The notes: generated from the sequence alone by a model not told the origin. DNA of 22,195 nt from Desulfomonilaceae bacterium (GCA_041662605.1 JBAZSD010000041.1:1-22195), one strand, 5' to 3'; positions 7,357 through 16,453 are shown, counted from the stretch's first letter. Made by a program: numbers and translations.

Positions 7357-9744
7357 CTAATTTGAATCCAGGAACGTGATAGATGGTTTCCCCTCTTGTG
7401 CCGGTATCTCAACGACTGTAGTCTTGTGGGCGGACACCTTCACTTGCTCTATTACACGTTGTCCACCTGCTGAACCTGGAATTGACGGTAGCGTAATATT
7501 GTAGAATCCGGGTTGCAAAATCAGTTGTTCTGAAAGTTTCACTTCGGTCGGAAATGATATATTGTCTGTTTTCTTGATAGTTACAAACTGCTCCACATGT
7601 TTTCTTAAAAAGTTTGAATAACGTTCCACTGTTTCGGAAATGGCCTGGGGATCAGTTATTTCAAGCAATGTCCCGCCTGTTTTTGAGACCGCTGATCGTA
7701 GATGGCCACCAATCGTTCCTTTTGGCCCAAAGGCGATTACATCGAGACGAGCCGCATCCCATCCAAATTTTTTGATGCTAAGTTTGCTCATGAAATCGGT
7801 CAGTTGGCATTGTGTCGATCCTTCAGTCAGCAACAAGACCCTAGGGAACTGGGGATCATCCTTTCTGAAATCAGTCTCGAGGCTGGAGGCCGCGGCAATG
7901 CATAAATTATTCTCTCTTGCTGAAGTTAGGTGTTCGAAATCTATGCCAGACAACAAGAATGGAGCGACAGTCCATCCAGACATCACTTTGGTGACGCGCA
8001 GATACAGATCTTTACCTTTCCGATAAAGTGGTCCTTCGTCGTAGAAGGAGCGAAGCATCAGCCTAGAATTTGCCGGCATCGACTCAGTTATCTGGTCAAC
8101 TACGCTGATAGCCGCTGCGAGTTTGTTGGGCTTCCAAGGAGAGGCCTCGGCAGACATAGATTTAGAATTATCTAAAATCGCGCATATTCCCCAATCAACT
8201 TTAACTCCTTGATAATCTGCGATGTTTACCATAAGAGTTCCTAGCTGTGGAGTTTCGGACGGGGAATAGCTCTTGGGAGGTTGATGTGCGTTGCGATCCG
8301 CAAGCTTAGTTTTGGATGAACTCGCAGGATCTTGGCCCACGGATCCTTTCGTGACAAAATCGGTTATTATTGGAAGTGATTTCAACTCATTAATCATGTT
8401 TCTTATTGACAACTTATGCTGAGTAAAAAATGGGTGCGTCCCAACAATGATGCCCATGGCGATCATCGCGGCAGCCGGGGCTAATCGTTTTAGTATTCGT
8501 TTCCTCTCAACACTTGAACTGAAAAACTCACGATCAAATTTCGGCGCCATGCCTAGCAGGATATGGAAAAACCACGCGGAAGGGGCCAACATCAATATAT
8601 CAGTCGTAGTGCAATAGAGAATGCCTGCTGAAAGAGGAACCACAAGAGAAATCGGTGATACCTGTGATTCTCCCGAGGGACCCCTGATGCATTCAGCCCC
8701 TAATCGAAACAAAATGATAGTCAGGCAAAGAATGTAAAGGACAAAAAAGGGAACGCCCAATCCCACGAGCATAGTCAAGAACATGTTTTCTTGAGTTTCC
8801 AGATACTGAATTTCCTGGGTAAATGCGTCTTTTGAATATTGAGGTTGCCTTACCGTATAGTCATTTAAGAAGTTTTCACGAGGAGCCCTTAAACCGATTC
8901 CAAACCACGGTCGCTGCGCCGCAACGTGCAGCGCAAAAGGGTAACTTTCCAGGCGGTAATATTGACGCTCCTGACTCCAATGGTATTTATCCGGAATATT
9001 GGATACATAATTCGACGCAATAGCTGCAGCTACAAACAAAAAGCCTAGCAACGCTACTCTAGAACGTGTCCGCATAGTCAATGCCAAGGTGGCGACAAAA
9101 GCCATAGCGATAGGCATAAGCGCCGCCATCTCGATACCAGAAGAAGAAGCTCCCAGATGACTAACGATATAAACAAGTATGAGCAACAATGCCCCTGCAA
9201 TACAGGGAACAACTTTTGCAAAAGTGATAAGCGCCACGGGGCCAAAAGCCAAGAGATACATTCGACTCAACATGGCATGGTGGTTTTCCCCAAAGAAAAA
9301 CGTTATGTTTCCACTTAGGGAATATCCCAACAGGCACACCACTAAAAAAACTGCAATGGCGGCTGAGCACACCCATGCAAACGCCTTTTGTCTAGACACC
9401 GTGTTGAGTAGGATTCGAGAGCACCAGAATCCACCAACACAGCAAGCGACCAGAACGAACGATCTCGCCATGGAACTTACCGGTGTGACGCTTAAGTAGG
9501 CGCTTATAAAGGCGAGAACTGAAAGAATAAAAGAAATCAAAATCTCAAACCACGTGGCTCTGAATTTGCCTCTCTCCGCTACCAAAGTGGCTGAAGTGAA
9601 GGCAATCAGGCAAAGGACGCCTGAAAAGACTTTGGCGTTCTCTCCCGGCATTACTTGCCAGTACGGCCTTAAGAATACGAGATGAACACTCACCAGAGCA
9701 AAATAGAACCATGCAAGTCTAAAAAGTATTGAACTCTTAATCAT
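7357..9744 (-). CDS. O-antigen ligase/polymerase-like membrane protein fused to a vWA domain
   Basis: This is a single uninterrupted 795-aa frame with GGAG 8 nt before the ATG. Residues 1-440 hold about 12-13 transmembrane helices. A large loop (about 255-320; HVAAQRPWFGIGL then NFLNDYTV) and a following helix (ENMFLTMLVGLGVP) are typical of the WaaL/Wzy_C ligase family, which joins or polymerises undecaprenyl-linked glycans at the periplasmic face. A linker (about 445-515) leads to a von Willebrand A domain: D525-N-S-K-S529 is the MIDAS DxSxS motif. The usual later Asp of the LLTDG strand is Glu here (LLLTEG). The last 75 residues look like a small beta-domain (LQPGFYNITLP). Helix count places the vWA part in the periplasm, but this is approximate. 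The parts are secure; the combination is unusual. Confidence 0.85.
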   Translation of the reverse strand: MIKSSILFRLAWFYFALVSVHLVFLRPYWQVMPGENAKVFSGVLCLIAFTSATLVAERGKFRATWFEILISFILSVLAFISAYLSVTPVSSMARSFVLVACCVGGFWCSRILLNTVSRQKAFAWVCSAAIAVFLVVCLLGYSLSGNITFFFGENHHAMLSRMYLLAFGPVALITFAKVVPCIAGALLLILVYIVSHLGASSSGIEMAALMPIAMAFVATLALTMRTRSRVALLGFLFVAAAIASNYVSNIPDKYHWSQERQYYRLESYPFALHVAAQRPWFGIGLRAPRENFLNDYTVRQPQYSKDAFTQEIQYLETQENMFLTMLVGLGVPFFVLYILCLTIILFRLGAECIRGPSGESQVSPISLVVPLSAGILYCTTTDILMLAPSAWFFHILLGMAPKFDREFFSSSVERKRILKRLAPAAAMIAMGIIVGTHPFFTQHKLSIRNMINELKSLPIITDFVTKGSVGQDPASSSKTKLADRNAHQPPKSYSPSETPQLGTLMVNIADYQGVKVDWGICAILDNSKSMSAEASPWKPNKLAAAISVVDQITESMPANSRLMLRSFYDEGPLYRKGKDLYLRVTKVMSGWTVAPFLLSGIDFEHLTSARENNLCIAAASSLETDFRKDDPQFPRVLLLTEGSTQCQLTDFMSKLSIKKFGWDAARLDVIAFGPKGTIGGHLRSAVSKTGGTLLEITDPQAISETVERYSNFLRKHVEQFVTIKKTDNISFPTEVKLSEQLILQPGFYNITLPSIPGSAGGQRVIEQVKVSAHKTTVVEIPAQEGKPSITFLDSN

Positions 9745-9794
9745 GCCGTTAACTCCGCAAATGTCACTCCAAAAACTGAAATGTTCGTTGAGAA

Positions 9795-9823
9795 AATTTA
9801 ATGAACTTCTATTGTTATCTCAA
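9795..9823 (-). promoter_or_regulatory. Candidate sigma70 promoter for the ligase-vWA gene
   Basis: On the minus strand TTGAGA (9823-9818) and TAAATT (9800-9795) are separated by 17 nt. This would start transcription near 9788, about 45 nt upstream of the ATG at 9744. Confidence 0.4.
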
Positions 9824-9982
9824 ACGGATGATATGACAAGATGAATCTCCTTCAATACTCCTTATTCTCGTAAATTGAAAAAGATATGGATAGCAGACAG
9901 ACTAAATCACGCGTAGCTAGCTAACCGCAAATATTATATTAGTCTCTAAACTGGCGCGCTGTTTGTCATTCCTCGACTTCGG

Positions 9983-10011
9983 TTTACAACATGTCTTCAT
10001 TATCATATAAT
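9983..10011 (+). promoter_or_regulatory. Sigma70 promoter for the TPR gene
   Basis: TTTACA (9983-9988), a 17-nt spacer, and a consensus TATAAT (10006-10011). Transcription would start near 10018, giving a leader of about 77 nt to the ATG at 10095. It is the best promoter match found in the window. It also argues against the upstream TTG start at 10038. Confidence 0.6.
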
Positions 10012-10094
10012 CCTCACTTAGAAGCCATCTAACTCCATTGGATCGGCGCTTATTCTCAACGACTTTATTGATTTTCTGGTGGAGCAAAATTCAA

Positions 10095-11234
10095 ATGTCC
10101 GTGACAAAATTCGTGAAGCCTTTTTTGTTTTGTTCCGCCATTTGTCTATTGTTTATACTAACGACGCAGCCAGCATGTTCTGGCTTGCGTGAAGATGTCG
10201 ACAAAGTCAGACAGCAACGTTCCAAAATTTATTCCCAAGGATTCTTTCAGGAAGGCAAATCGGAATTGGAACGGGGCAGTTATATGCGTGCAATAAGGTT
10301 ACTAACTGACGCTATTGGCAAAGGCGCTCCAACTGAGGCGTTCAAATATCGAGGACAAGCCTATGAGGCAATGGGAACCCTGGATAAAGCGATTGCGGAT
10401 TACAGTTCCTATCTCTCCCAGAACCGAGAGGACTATGGAGTTTACATTAGAAGAGGTGATATCTACCTCACGTTGATGGCGTATGACAGTGCATTTTCTG
10501 ATTTTTCAACTTCCCTGGAATTGAACCCGAGCTCGCAAGATTCGCTGGTTGGTCGCGCTATATCTTTGATGGGCCTGCAAAAGTATTCTTTTGCGACGAG
10601 AGATCTCAAAGAGGCAGTCAGAATAAACCCGAATGATGTGGATGCTATCATGGCTATGGTGATTGCCTCCATGCTCGATAACAACTTTCAGGACGCCAAG
10701 ACTTTTGTAGAACGCGCGGCAAGCCTCGAACAGGACCCTAGCAGGTTGAGTCGGATTAAAACCTTATCAGCCCAGATTGATTCGAAACTTCTCGTTGGTA
10801 ATTCTAAGGAAAAAGTTACTCAAGAATCGTCCAGACCTAAAGAGTTGAGCGTGGGGCCACCCGAACCCTATGCCATTCCATCTGAGCCTCAGTTCCTGAC
10901 GCCAGAACGATCGGAAGTCTCGAAAAGAACTGTCGGATCAGGTACGTCCGTTCACATGGACAACGTCACTGGGAAATATGAGACTTCATACATGGGCCAT
11001 TCTATAATTACGCAGATCAATCAGACAGGCAAGAAGATCAGCGGAACCGTAAAAATTCGTGATCCTTTAAACGTCGAACGCAATTATCATTTCTCGGGGT
11101 CCGTAAATAACGGTGAGGTTAATGCCACTTACGAGGATGGAAACTTCAAGGGCAGAGTTGACATGAGCGGTCTCGTTGGAACACTAAAAACTAATGATGG
11201 TGTCAGTATACCGATAACAATCTCGCCTCATTGA
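10095..11234 (+). CDS. Exported TPR-repeat protein with C-terminal beta-rich domain
   Basis: The protein is 379 aa from ATG 10095, preceded by GGAG with 10-nt spacing. The frame extends up to a TTG at 10038, but the signal peptide begins naturally at 10095 (MSVTKFVKPFLFCSAICLLF). It ends near TTQPACSG, which could be read as a weak lipobox (QPAC) or an ordinary cleavage site. About five TPR units fill residues 45-230, for example QAYEAMGTLDKAIADYSSYL, DSAFSDFSTSLELNP and ATRDLKEAVRINPND. A polar linker follows. The last 80 residues are beta-rich (ITQINQTGKKISGTVKI) and could be a small barrel or lipocalin-like module. TPR proteins of the periplasm often scaffold secretion or polysaccharide machinery. 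Its place next to the ligase-vWA and acyltransferase genes suggests a similar job here; no partner can be named. Confidence 0.8.
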   Translation: MSVTKFVKPFLFCSAICLLFILTTQPACSGLREDVDKVRQQRSKIYSQGFFQEGKSELERGSYMRAIRLLTDAIGKGAPTEAFKYRGQAYEAMGTLDKAIADYSSYLSQNREDYGVYIRRGDIYLTLMAYDSAFSDFSTSLELNPSSQDSLVGRAISLMGLQKYSFATRDLKEAVRINPNDVDAIMAMVIASMLDNNFQDAKTFVERAASLEQDPSRLSRIKTLSAQIDSKLLVGNSKEKVTQESSRPKELSVGPPEPYAIPSEPQFLTPERSEVSKRTVGSGTSVHMDNVTGKYETSYMGHSIITQINQTGKKISGTVKIRDPLNVERNYHFSGSVNNGEVNATYEDGNFKGRVDMSGLVGTLKTNDGVSIPITISPH

Positions 11235-11658
11235 CTGTTCCAGACAATTGGATTTAAGAGCGGCGCATGGCTGGATAGAGGCGCCAAATATTTCGAAGAC
11301 TATAGGGGATGACATTCAGACTGTCCACTCGAAAGATTCGAAGCGTTTTCATTTTGAGTTGTCATTTCGCAAACAAACTGCATACATTCCTGGTAGGTCT
11401 TTGGAGCTCTCTTCACCGTAATTTACATGTTCGCAGTGTTTTTTATTTTTGTCCGGCTGACCAGATCTACTGTTATACCGATCCTAATTCCGAAACCGCA
11501 CCCATGGCTGTCTTCTTGGCGTAGCCACCGCAATGAAGCATAATATGGTTATAGACATTTTGGTAATTTAAACCATTACCGGCTTCCTTCATGCTTGTCT
11601 CTTGGATATATTCCGGTAACGTTCTTGGAGTTGTTTTCCAGCAGGAGGGTTAGAATTT
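11235..11658. other. Intergenic region with an inverted repeat
   Basis: There are 424 bases without a supported gene; a frame at 11309-11524 lacks a domain or ribosome site. An inverted repeat GGTAAT (11562-11567), 7 nt, ATTACC (11575-11580) lies about 80 bp before the acyltransferase ATG. It has no T run after it, so it is more like a protein-binding site than a terminator. Confidence 0.4.
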
Positions 11659-13044
11659 ATGATTTCTAGACCGAGCATTCTGGAACCTCAAGCGGAGGCG
11701 CTGGTCCTGACGACTGACAAGACAAGCAAAAATATCATCTTGGCAGCGTTTGAGGTTCAGGGGCTTGTCGATATTAGCGCCCTGAAATCGGTTGTGTCAG
11801 AAATAGGACACTTCTTCCCGGAAATTGGGGCTACCCTTAAAGAATTCAAGAACAACGGCAGATATTATCTCGGGTGGGATTTTCAAAGAATGCTCGACAT
11901 CCCCCTTTTTGTTACAGATGTAAATGGAAAAGACATGGTCATTCCGGGATTTGACACCTTAATCAAATATCTTGAGCCTAGATTGAATCGGGAAAGAGAC
12001 ATCTTCAGGGAGCCCGCGTGTGAATTCCATGATCTCAGACTTGGCGCAAATCGCCACATTCTCGCCTGCATATTATGGCATCCGTCCGGTGACGCAGTCA
12101 GAATGGCTGAAATTGTTAAAACATCTGTGGCTAGATATCATGAGTTGGTATGTGGGGGAAAAGCTTCATTTTCAGATATTCCAGCTTCGGTTTCTACGGG
12201 GGATAAACGCTCTATTCAGACGGGCAACACTCGTTTAACAGACTACTGGAGGACAGCCTGTCAGGCAATAATACCATATCGAAAGTGTTCACTTCCTTAT
12301 GGAGTCGGCGTTACGGGCGACGAGAACGAGCATCACGTCAAGCGAGTTTTCAGCGTTAGAGAGTCAACTGACATCGTCTTGAGGGCTAAGAAAACAAGGG
12401 TCCCATTTGTTGATTATCTTCTAGCTGCCATGGCTTTATCTATAGAACGGTGGAACGATACGCACAAAGTCGACACGTCCGTAATTTCAGCGGCTCTGAC
12501 CGTGAATATGCAGGGCCGGCTTGAAAACTACCAAAGTCCTAATAATGACAGCGTGATTTACTTCCGTTTCAGCCGTGAGCAAAGAAAAGATCCTGTCTCT
12601 TTCGCTCGACAGGTTTTTCGTTTCCGATTGAGGAAATTCAGGGAAGGAGCAGATCTCAAATACATTAAGGGACTGTCGAAATTGAACCATCTCTTCAAAC
12701 TGTTACCGTTTCATTTCAGACAAAACGCATACGTGAAAATTCTCAGCAAGCACCAAACATCATTTGCCCTGGGATTCATCGGAGTACTTTGGCCGGAATC
12801 TCAGGGTCGTAAGATCACTGGGGACTCTTACCTCAAATCAGTAGGCGGTCTTGACTTCATTGAAGCGCATGGCATGGCTTACAGAATCTTTTCCGGCACC
12901 CCTTTGTATCTGACAGCCTATTTTTTTCAGAAGAGACTCAACCTGATATTGTCCGCGCAACCCTGGAAATTTCAAAAAAATGAAGCACAGGATTTTCTGG
13001 ATTTACTCTCAGACACAAATATGCGCTTCGGCGACAAAATGTGA
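11659..13044 (+). CDS. Condensation-fold acyltransferase (PapA/WS-DGAT/NRPS-C superfamily)
   Basis: The protein is 461 aa with AGGAGG 9-10 nt before the ATG. Residues 136-150 read ILWHPSGDAVRMAEI. H141-P-S-G-D145 is the HxxxD catalytic motif of the CoA-dependent acyltransferase superfamily, at the usual distance from the N-terminus and after the expected beta-strand. Overall length matches a stand-alone two-lobed enzyme. The second lobe contains SFALGFIGVLWPE, where condensation-type enzymes have their conserved bridging region. There is no signal peptide or membrane helix, so it should work in the cytosol. Such enzymes move acyl groups from CoA or carrier protein onto hydroxyl or amino acceptors. 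Here a sugar of the exopolysaccharide or a lipid is possible, but no carrier protein or acyl-CoA ligase is adjacent. The superfamily is likely; the substrate is unknown. Confidence 0.65.
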   Translation: MISRPSILEPQAEALVLTTDKTSKNIILAAFEVQGLVDISALKSVVSEIGHFFPEIGATLKEFKNNGRYYLGWDFQRMLDIPLFVTDVNGKDMVIPGFDTLIKYLEPRLNRERDIFREPACEFHDLRLGANRHILACILWHPSGDAVRMAEIVKTSVARYHELVCGGKASFSDIPASVSTGDKRSIQTGNTRLTDYWRTACQAIIPYRKCSLPYGVGVTGDENEHHVKRVFSVRESTDIVLRAKKTRVPFVDYLLAAMALSIERWNDTHKVDTSVISAALTVNMQGRLENYQSPNNDSVIYFRFSREQRKDPVSFARQVFRFRLRKFREGADLKYIKGLSKLNHLFKLLPFHFRQNAYVKILSKHQTSFALGFIGVLWPESQGRKITGDSYLKSVGGLDFIEAHGMAYRIFSGTPLYLTAYFFQKRLNLILSAQPWKFQKNEAQDFLDLLSDTNMRFGDKM

Positions 13045-13118
13045 TTGAAAGGTCTTGCCTGTGCAGTCAGCGTAGAGAGACTTCGGGTAGCATGGCTTAC
13101 TTACTGTTCGACGACACC

Positions 13119-13922
13119 TTATCCCGGTCTCACCCAGTAGTTCATACGGGGGATAGCGTAACCTAACACTCCAACCCCTACTACAACCAGGGAAAGGACT
13201 TGCCCTTCCGTCAACCCAAAGCTCATCAACCAGGGTAACTGTACCGGTTTAGCGGTAAACTCTATTAAAAACCGGAAAATTCCGTATCCAACCAGAAAAA
13301 AGCTACTTAGATCCCCAGGCCTCAGTGACTTTACTCGAATTCTCCAAAGAACGGCGAACAATATCAGTCCTTCGAAAATCGCTTCGTAGAGTTGACAAGG
13401 ATGGCGAGGAAGATGTCCTTCGCCTGAACATATTATGCCCCATGGCAGAGTCGTGACTCGACCAAATCCTTCGCAATTGATGAGATTGCCAATCTTAACA
13501 GCAACTATGCCAAGGGGAATACCGAGATAAACCACGTCAGCCAATTCCCTTAATGGAGTCCTGTGCTTACCGATAAAAATCAATCCACCGACGGCCATTC
13601 CAATTAGCCAACCGTGAGCGCTCATTCCACCATGCCAGAAAGCTAATATCTCCCATGGCTTTTGCAGAAAAAAGTAGGGAGCATAAAAAACCGCGTATCC
13701 CAGCCTGGCCCCAATAACTCCACCTAAAAGTCCATGAAAAAGTAACTCCGGCAGGCCAATCACAGGAATTGGTCCATTTCTTCGCATTATCTCGTTACGC
13801 GTCACCATATACCACAGGATGGCGCCCGCGCAGTACATAAGGCCATACCAATTACTAACAAAAGGCCCTAGCCTAAATAGGACTGGATCGAAAAAAGGAC
13901 AGGTCAGATTGTGGATAAGCAT
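13119..13922 (-). CDS. Lgt-like prolipoprotein diacylglyceryl transferase paralogue with altered active site
   Basis: The protein is 267 aa, seven-helix Lgt fold. The frame is open to 14012, but the family opening (FFDPVLFRLGP, then NWYGLMY) places the start at 13922, where no clear ribosome site is seen. Lgt moves diacylglycerol from phosphatidylglycerol to the lipobox Cys. From this start the numbering matches E. coli: Y26, H103 (GGMSAHGW), N146, E151, G154, and RHPCQLYE are kept. Arg143 of the signature G-R-x-G-N-F is replaced: here it reads V-K143-I-G-N-L. Arg239 of EFFRQP is replaced by Ala (EFTAKP, A224). Both arginines are reported essential in E. coli. It follows the AttH-like gene by 43 nt. 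It is therefore probably not the housekeeping Lgt and may have a different acceptor or activity. Confidence 0.8.
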   Translation of the reverse strand: MLIHNLTCPFFDPVLFRLGPFVSNWYGLMYCAGAILWYMVTRNEIMRRNGPIPVIGLPELLFHGLLGGVIGARLGYAVFYAPYFFLQKPWEILAFWHGGMSAHGWLIGMAVGGLIFIGKHRTPLRELADVVYLGIPLGIVAVKIGNLINCEGFGRVTTLPWGIICSGEGHLPRHPCQLYEAIFEGLILFAVLWRIRVKSLRPGDLSSFFLVGYGIFRFLIEFTAKPVQLPWLMSFGLTEGQVLSLVVVGVGVLGYAIPRMNYWVRPG

Positions 13923-13965
13923 CTGTTTGGGTTGACCGGGACCACCCAGGTTGTGGAAAACGGTC

Positions 13966-15078
13966 TCAAAATTTACCGCCTGCCGACTCCGCATAGCCCA
14001 CCAACTCAACATGTCCGTGACCCGCTATTGCTCGGTCGTTCATTTTTCCTGAGACGCCTACTGGTCCTTCCCAATAATTAATCGTCGTGGAAGTGGCCGA
14101 TACAAGTTCATGTTCTTTGACAAGGGCCAGAATTTCCAGCTCCAGATCGAGTGGTTCAACACTCACGATCCAGTGGGTTGGATAATGGGCCCCGGTCGAA
14201 GGGCTAGTCCATTTATCAACAACTTCAACCAGCAGCTCGGTCGCCACGAAACATCGGCATGCGCCGTCGGGAAAAACTAGCGTTCCTGAAGATGTGTTTG
14301 CCATGCTTCCGTCCGTGTTTCGAATAAGAGAGATCATGATTTCATGGTTGTTGTCCAGAATAAGACCAAACCAGTCCCAGCCTCTGATTGACTTCGGCAA
14401 CATCGAGGTGCCGAATTCCCGGTCCATGAAACTTGTTCCCGACACGTCGTACGTATTTCCTCGCCACTTCAGCCTTCCGCTAGTTGTTAACAAGGAAATC
14501 GAATAGTGATAGGAAGCTTCTCCGAGTTCCAGCCCCTTCATGCTCAAACCTCTGGCCCCGTTTAAAATTGGAGGTTTAATCGGCGTCAAATTGACATCCA
14601 CCCCAAAATCATTTTTTTGCGCGACAAGATGTATTTTCCCTTCTGACGCTTCCAGCTTCCAATCCTTTACCCACACTCGCAGGCTATCCTGCGACGCTCC
14701 CGCCATATCAAGCAGCGAAATTCCTCCCCTTTCGAAGAAAACAAATTGGCGTTCTTTAATATTTGTAATGGAAAGATGCCCTACGTAGCCCTCGACTCCG
14801 ATCGCTCCCCCTTCCCTATTTTCCAGCATTTTGGCAAAAAGGCGTTTGAAAAAGTAAACGTTCCGAATCGGTTTGAAACCGATAGCCAAACCTACAAGAA
14901 ATAAATCAACCCATCTCTTGAATACTCTCCTGAAGATAGTAAAGTGATAGGCCCAGTCCTCTTTGGTTTCCGAGCCGAGTCGTCCTGAAAGGTACCACCA
15001 CTCCATTCCAAACTTACTGTGACGTCCATGATCTTTGGGAAATGAAAAAGGTATTATATTATCGGCGCGTTCTAGCAT
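13966..15078 (-). CDS. AttH/CrtC-family lipocalin-like protein
   Basis: The protein is 370 aa, with AGGA 9 nt before the ATG. The start region FPKDHGRHSKFGMEWWYLSG, then YHFTIFRR, is the conserved opening of the AttH/CrtC family (hydroxyneurosporene synthase/carotenoid 1,2-hydratase type). Other family marks are SFMDREFGTS, GWDWFGLILDN, and near the end YWEGPVGVSG and GHGHVELVGY. The family folds as two lipocalin-like barrels; some members hydrate isoprenoid double bonds. Many members carry a signal peptide and sit near ABC transporters, whereas this one has no signal peptide and no carotenoid genes around it. It is immediately upstream of the Lgt-like gene, which suggests joint work on a lipid or polyprenyl substrate. 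Family assignment is confident; reaction unknown. Confidence 0.8.
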   Translation of the reverse strand: MLERADNIIPFSFPKDHGRHSKFGMEWWYLSGRLGSETKEDWAYHFTIFRRVFKRWVDLFLVGLAIGFKPIRNVYFFKRLFAKMLENREGGAIGVEGYVGHLSITNIKERQFVFFERGGISLLDMAGASQDSLRVWVKDWKLEASEGKIHLVAQKNDFGVDVNLTPIKPPILNGARGLSMKGLELGEASYHYSISLLTTSGRLKWRGNTYDVSGTSFMDREFGTSMLPKSIRGWDWFGLILDNNHEIMISLIRNTDGSMANTSSGTLVFPDGACRCFVATELLVEVVDKWTSPSTGAHYPTHWIVSVEPLDLELEILALVKEHELVSATSTTINYWEGPVGVSGKMNDRAIAGHGHVELVGYAESAGGKF

Positions 15079-15330
15079 TTCAGCTTTTCCTAACCTAGAT
15101 TACATTCCATGTTGAAATAATTGGGATTTCTAGAGGTTATTGTCCTTGCCAGAAATTTGTCTAGCCTTTACAGCCTAGGCTCCTTTCTAAATATACGTTG
15201 CGTACAGTCACATCCCAGGCCCCTCATATTATCTCTCCACACAATGTCTCTCAAATTATTCTATAAAAATGGGTTCCGCTTGTCACCGGCCAAACGCCAC
15301 CGATGCCTGTCTAAAAAATCACCGGCTAAT

Positions 15331-16410
15331 CTAGCTTCCTGACAACACGTTTTTGAAGGCGACAAATCCGGCGAGGGTGTTAAGGTACTGGCTCACAAAA
15401 AGTTGGACATCTCCTATGTAAGTCCTTGGAACGTAAAGCACATCGTACGGCTTAATAAGAATTTCCGACCCCATATCACCAACATCAAGCACCCTTTTGA
15501 GGTCGAGCCTTCGACCAATGGGCTTGCCATAGATATCCTTGGAGACAAGAATTACACTGGTCAGATCAGCTTGATCATTATTGACACCACCGGCCAAGGC
15601 GATAGCCTGCAGGGCTGTAATCGGCTGAGTTATGTCATAGGCTCCGGGGCTGCCCACTTGACCCAAAGCATAAAACTTTCGCGAATTTGCAGTTCCTAAT
15701 CCCATTGACACTACAGCAAACCTGAGAGGACCATCCCTGTAAAGACGAGTGACAGTGTTTTCCACTTCACTGACAGTATGGCCCACGCAAAGAACCTTTT
15801 CCTTCAGCAATGGGAGATCAATTGTACCGTCCGGGTTGACGGTAAGGGCCGTTTTACTACCGCCTGCAATATTCTGCAGTGAGGCCATCAACTTTGATAT
15901 TTTCTCGTAGAATGCTTCCACAGAGACGGTGACCAACTGGTAATTCCGTAGGTCCCCCTTGGCTTCATCCTTACTAAATATACCTGTACTGACGAATTTC
16001 TCCTGAATCGCGTTAGCAAGTTCCACGGGGCTCAAGCCTACGGCCCTGATGTCACCGATGGCCTGGAGTGTTATCATTCCATCGGGTCTAATGATGACAT
16101 CTTCGTTAAGTTGAGGATCAAGGATAAATCTGACCTTTAATCTGTCCAGCGTGTCCAGCTTATAGCTACCTATGGGTATATTCCACTGGGCCGAAAACAG
16201 CATAGAAAGAGAATCGTTTATACCTATTTTGTAATTCCGGCACACGATGTCAAATGATTGCGCCAGGTCATCGATTTGGGGCGCTTTCTGAGGACCAGGC
16301 GAGGGACGGAATGGAGAAGGTATCAGGCCAATACATCCCGTCAGAAAACAGCTTGTCAAGACAACTACTAGCAGTTTAAGCTTAAAGCATAAACTTATTT
16401 TACAGATCAT
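15331..16410 (-). CDS. wza: Wza-type outer-membrane polysaccharide export lipoprotein
   Basis: The protein is 359 aa, with AAGGA about 8 nt before the ATG. A signal peptide ends in the lipobox LTGC (Cys26), so the protein should be lipidated and sent to the outer membrane. A polysaccharide export (Poly_export) domain follows: YKLDTLDRLKVRF and VIIRPDGMITLQAIGDIRAVGLSPVEL (about 85-150). A second similar unit, LTVNPDGTIDLPLL (about 205-235), comes next, then an SLBB-like segment FYALGQVGSPGAYDIT and AIALAGGV (about 265-295). The C-terminus lacks an obvious amphipathic pore helix like that of E. coli Wza, so it may belong to the shorter synthase- or EPS-type exporters. It is the partner expected for the tyrosine kinase at 356-2701, though on the opposite strand and 13 kb away. 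Confidence 0.92.
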   Translation of the reverse strand: MICKISLCFKLKLLVVVLTSCFLTGCIGLIPSPFRPSPGPQKAPQIDDLAQSFDIVCRNYKIGINDSLSMLFSAQWNIPIGSYKLDTLDRLKVRFILDPQLNEDVIIRPDGMITLQAIGDIRAVGLSPVELANAIQEKFVSTGIFSKDEAKGDLRNYQLVTVSVEAFYEKISKLMASLQNIAGGSKTALTVNPDGTIDLPLLKEKVLCVGHTVSEVENTVTRLYRDGPLRFAVVSMGLGTANSRKFYALGQVGSPGAYDITQPITALQAIALAGGVNNDQADLTSVILVSKDIYGKPIGRRLDLKRVLDVGDMGSEILIKPYDVLYVPRTYIGDVQLFVSQYLNTLAGFVAFKNVLSGS

Positions 16411-16434
16411 GAGGTTATCCTTATGACCTAATCC

Positions 16435-16453
16435 ATATTATTAATTATAATAT
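16435..16453. repeat. AT-rich inverted repeat at the wza promoter
   Basis: ATATTAT (16435-16441), 5 nt, ATAATAT (16447-16453). It overlaps the -10 region of the candidate wza promoter and shares the 9-mer ATTAATAAT (minus strand) with the 16-bp palindrome upstream of wzc. A shared regulator is possible; low sequence complexity is the competing explanation. Confidence 0.35.

Noticed and set aside
11309..11524. 71-aa plus-strand frame with some hydrophobic residues
   Set aside because: No convincing ribosome site, no recognisable signal peptide or domain; likely chance frame in an intergenic region.
15121..15342. 73-aa plus-strand frame between wza and the AttH-like gene
   Set aside because: TTG start without ribosome site; runs antisense into the end of wza; no domain.
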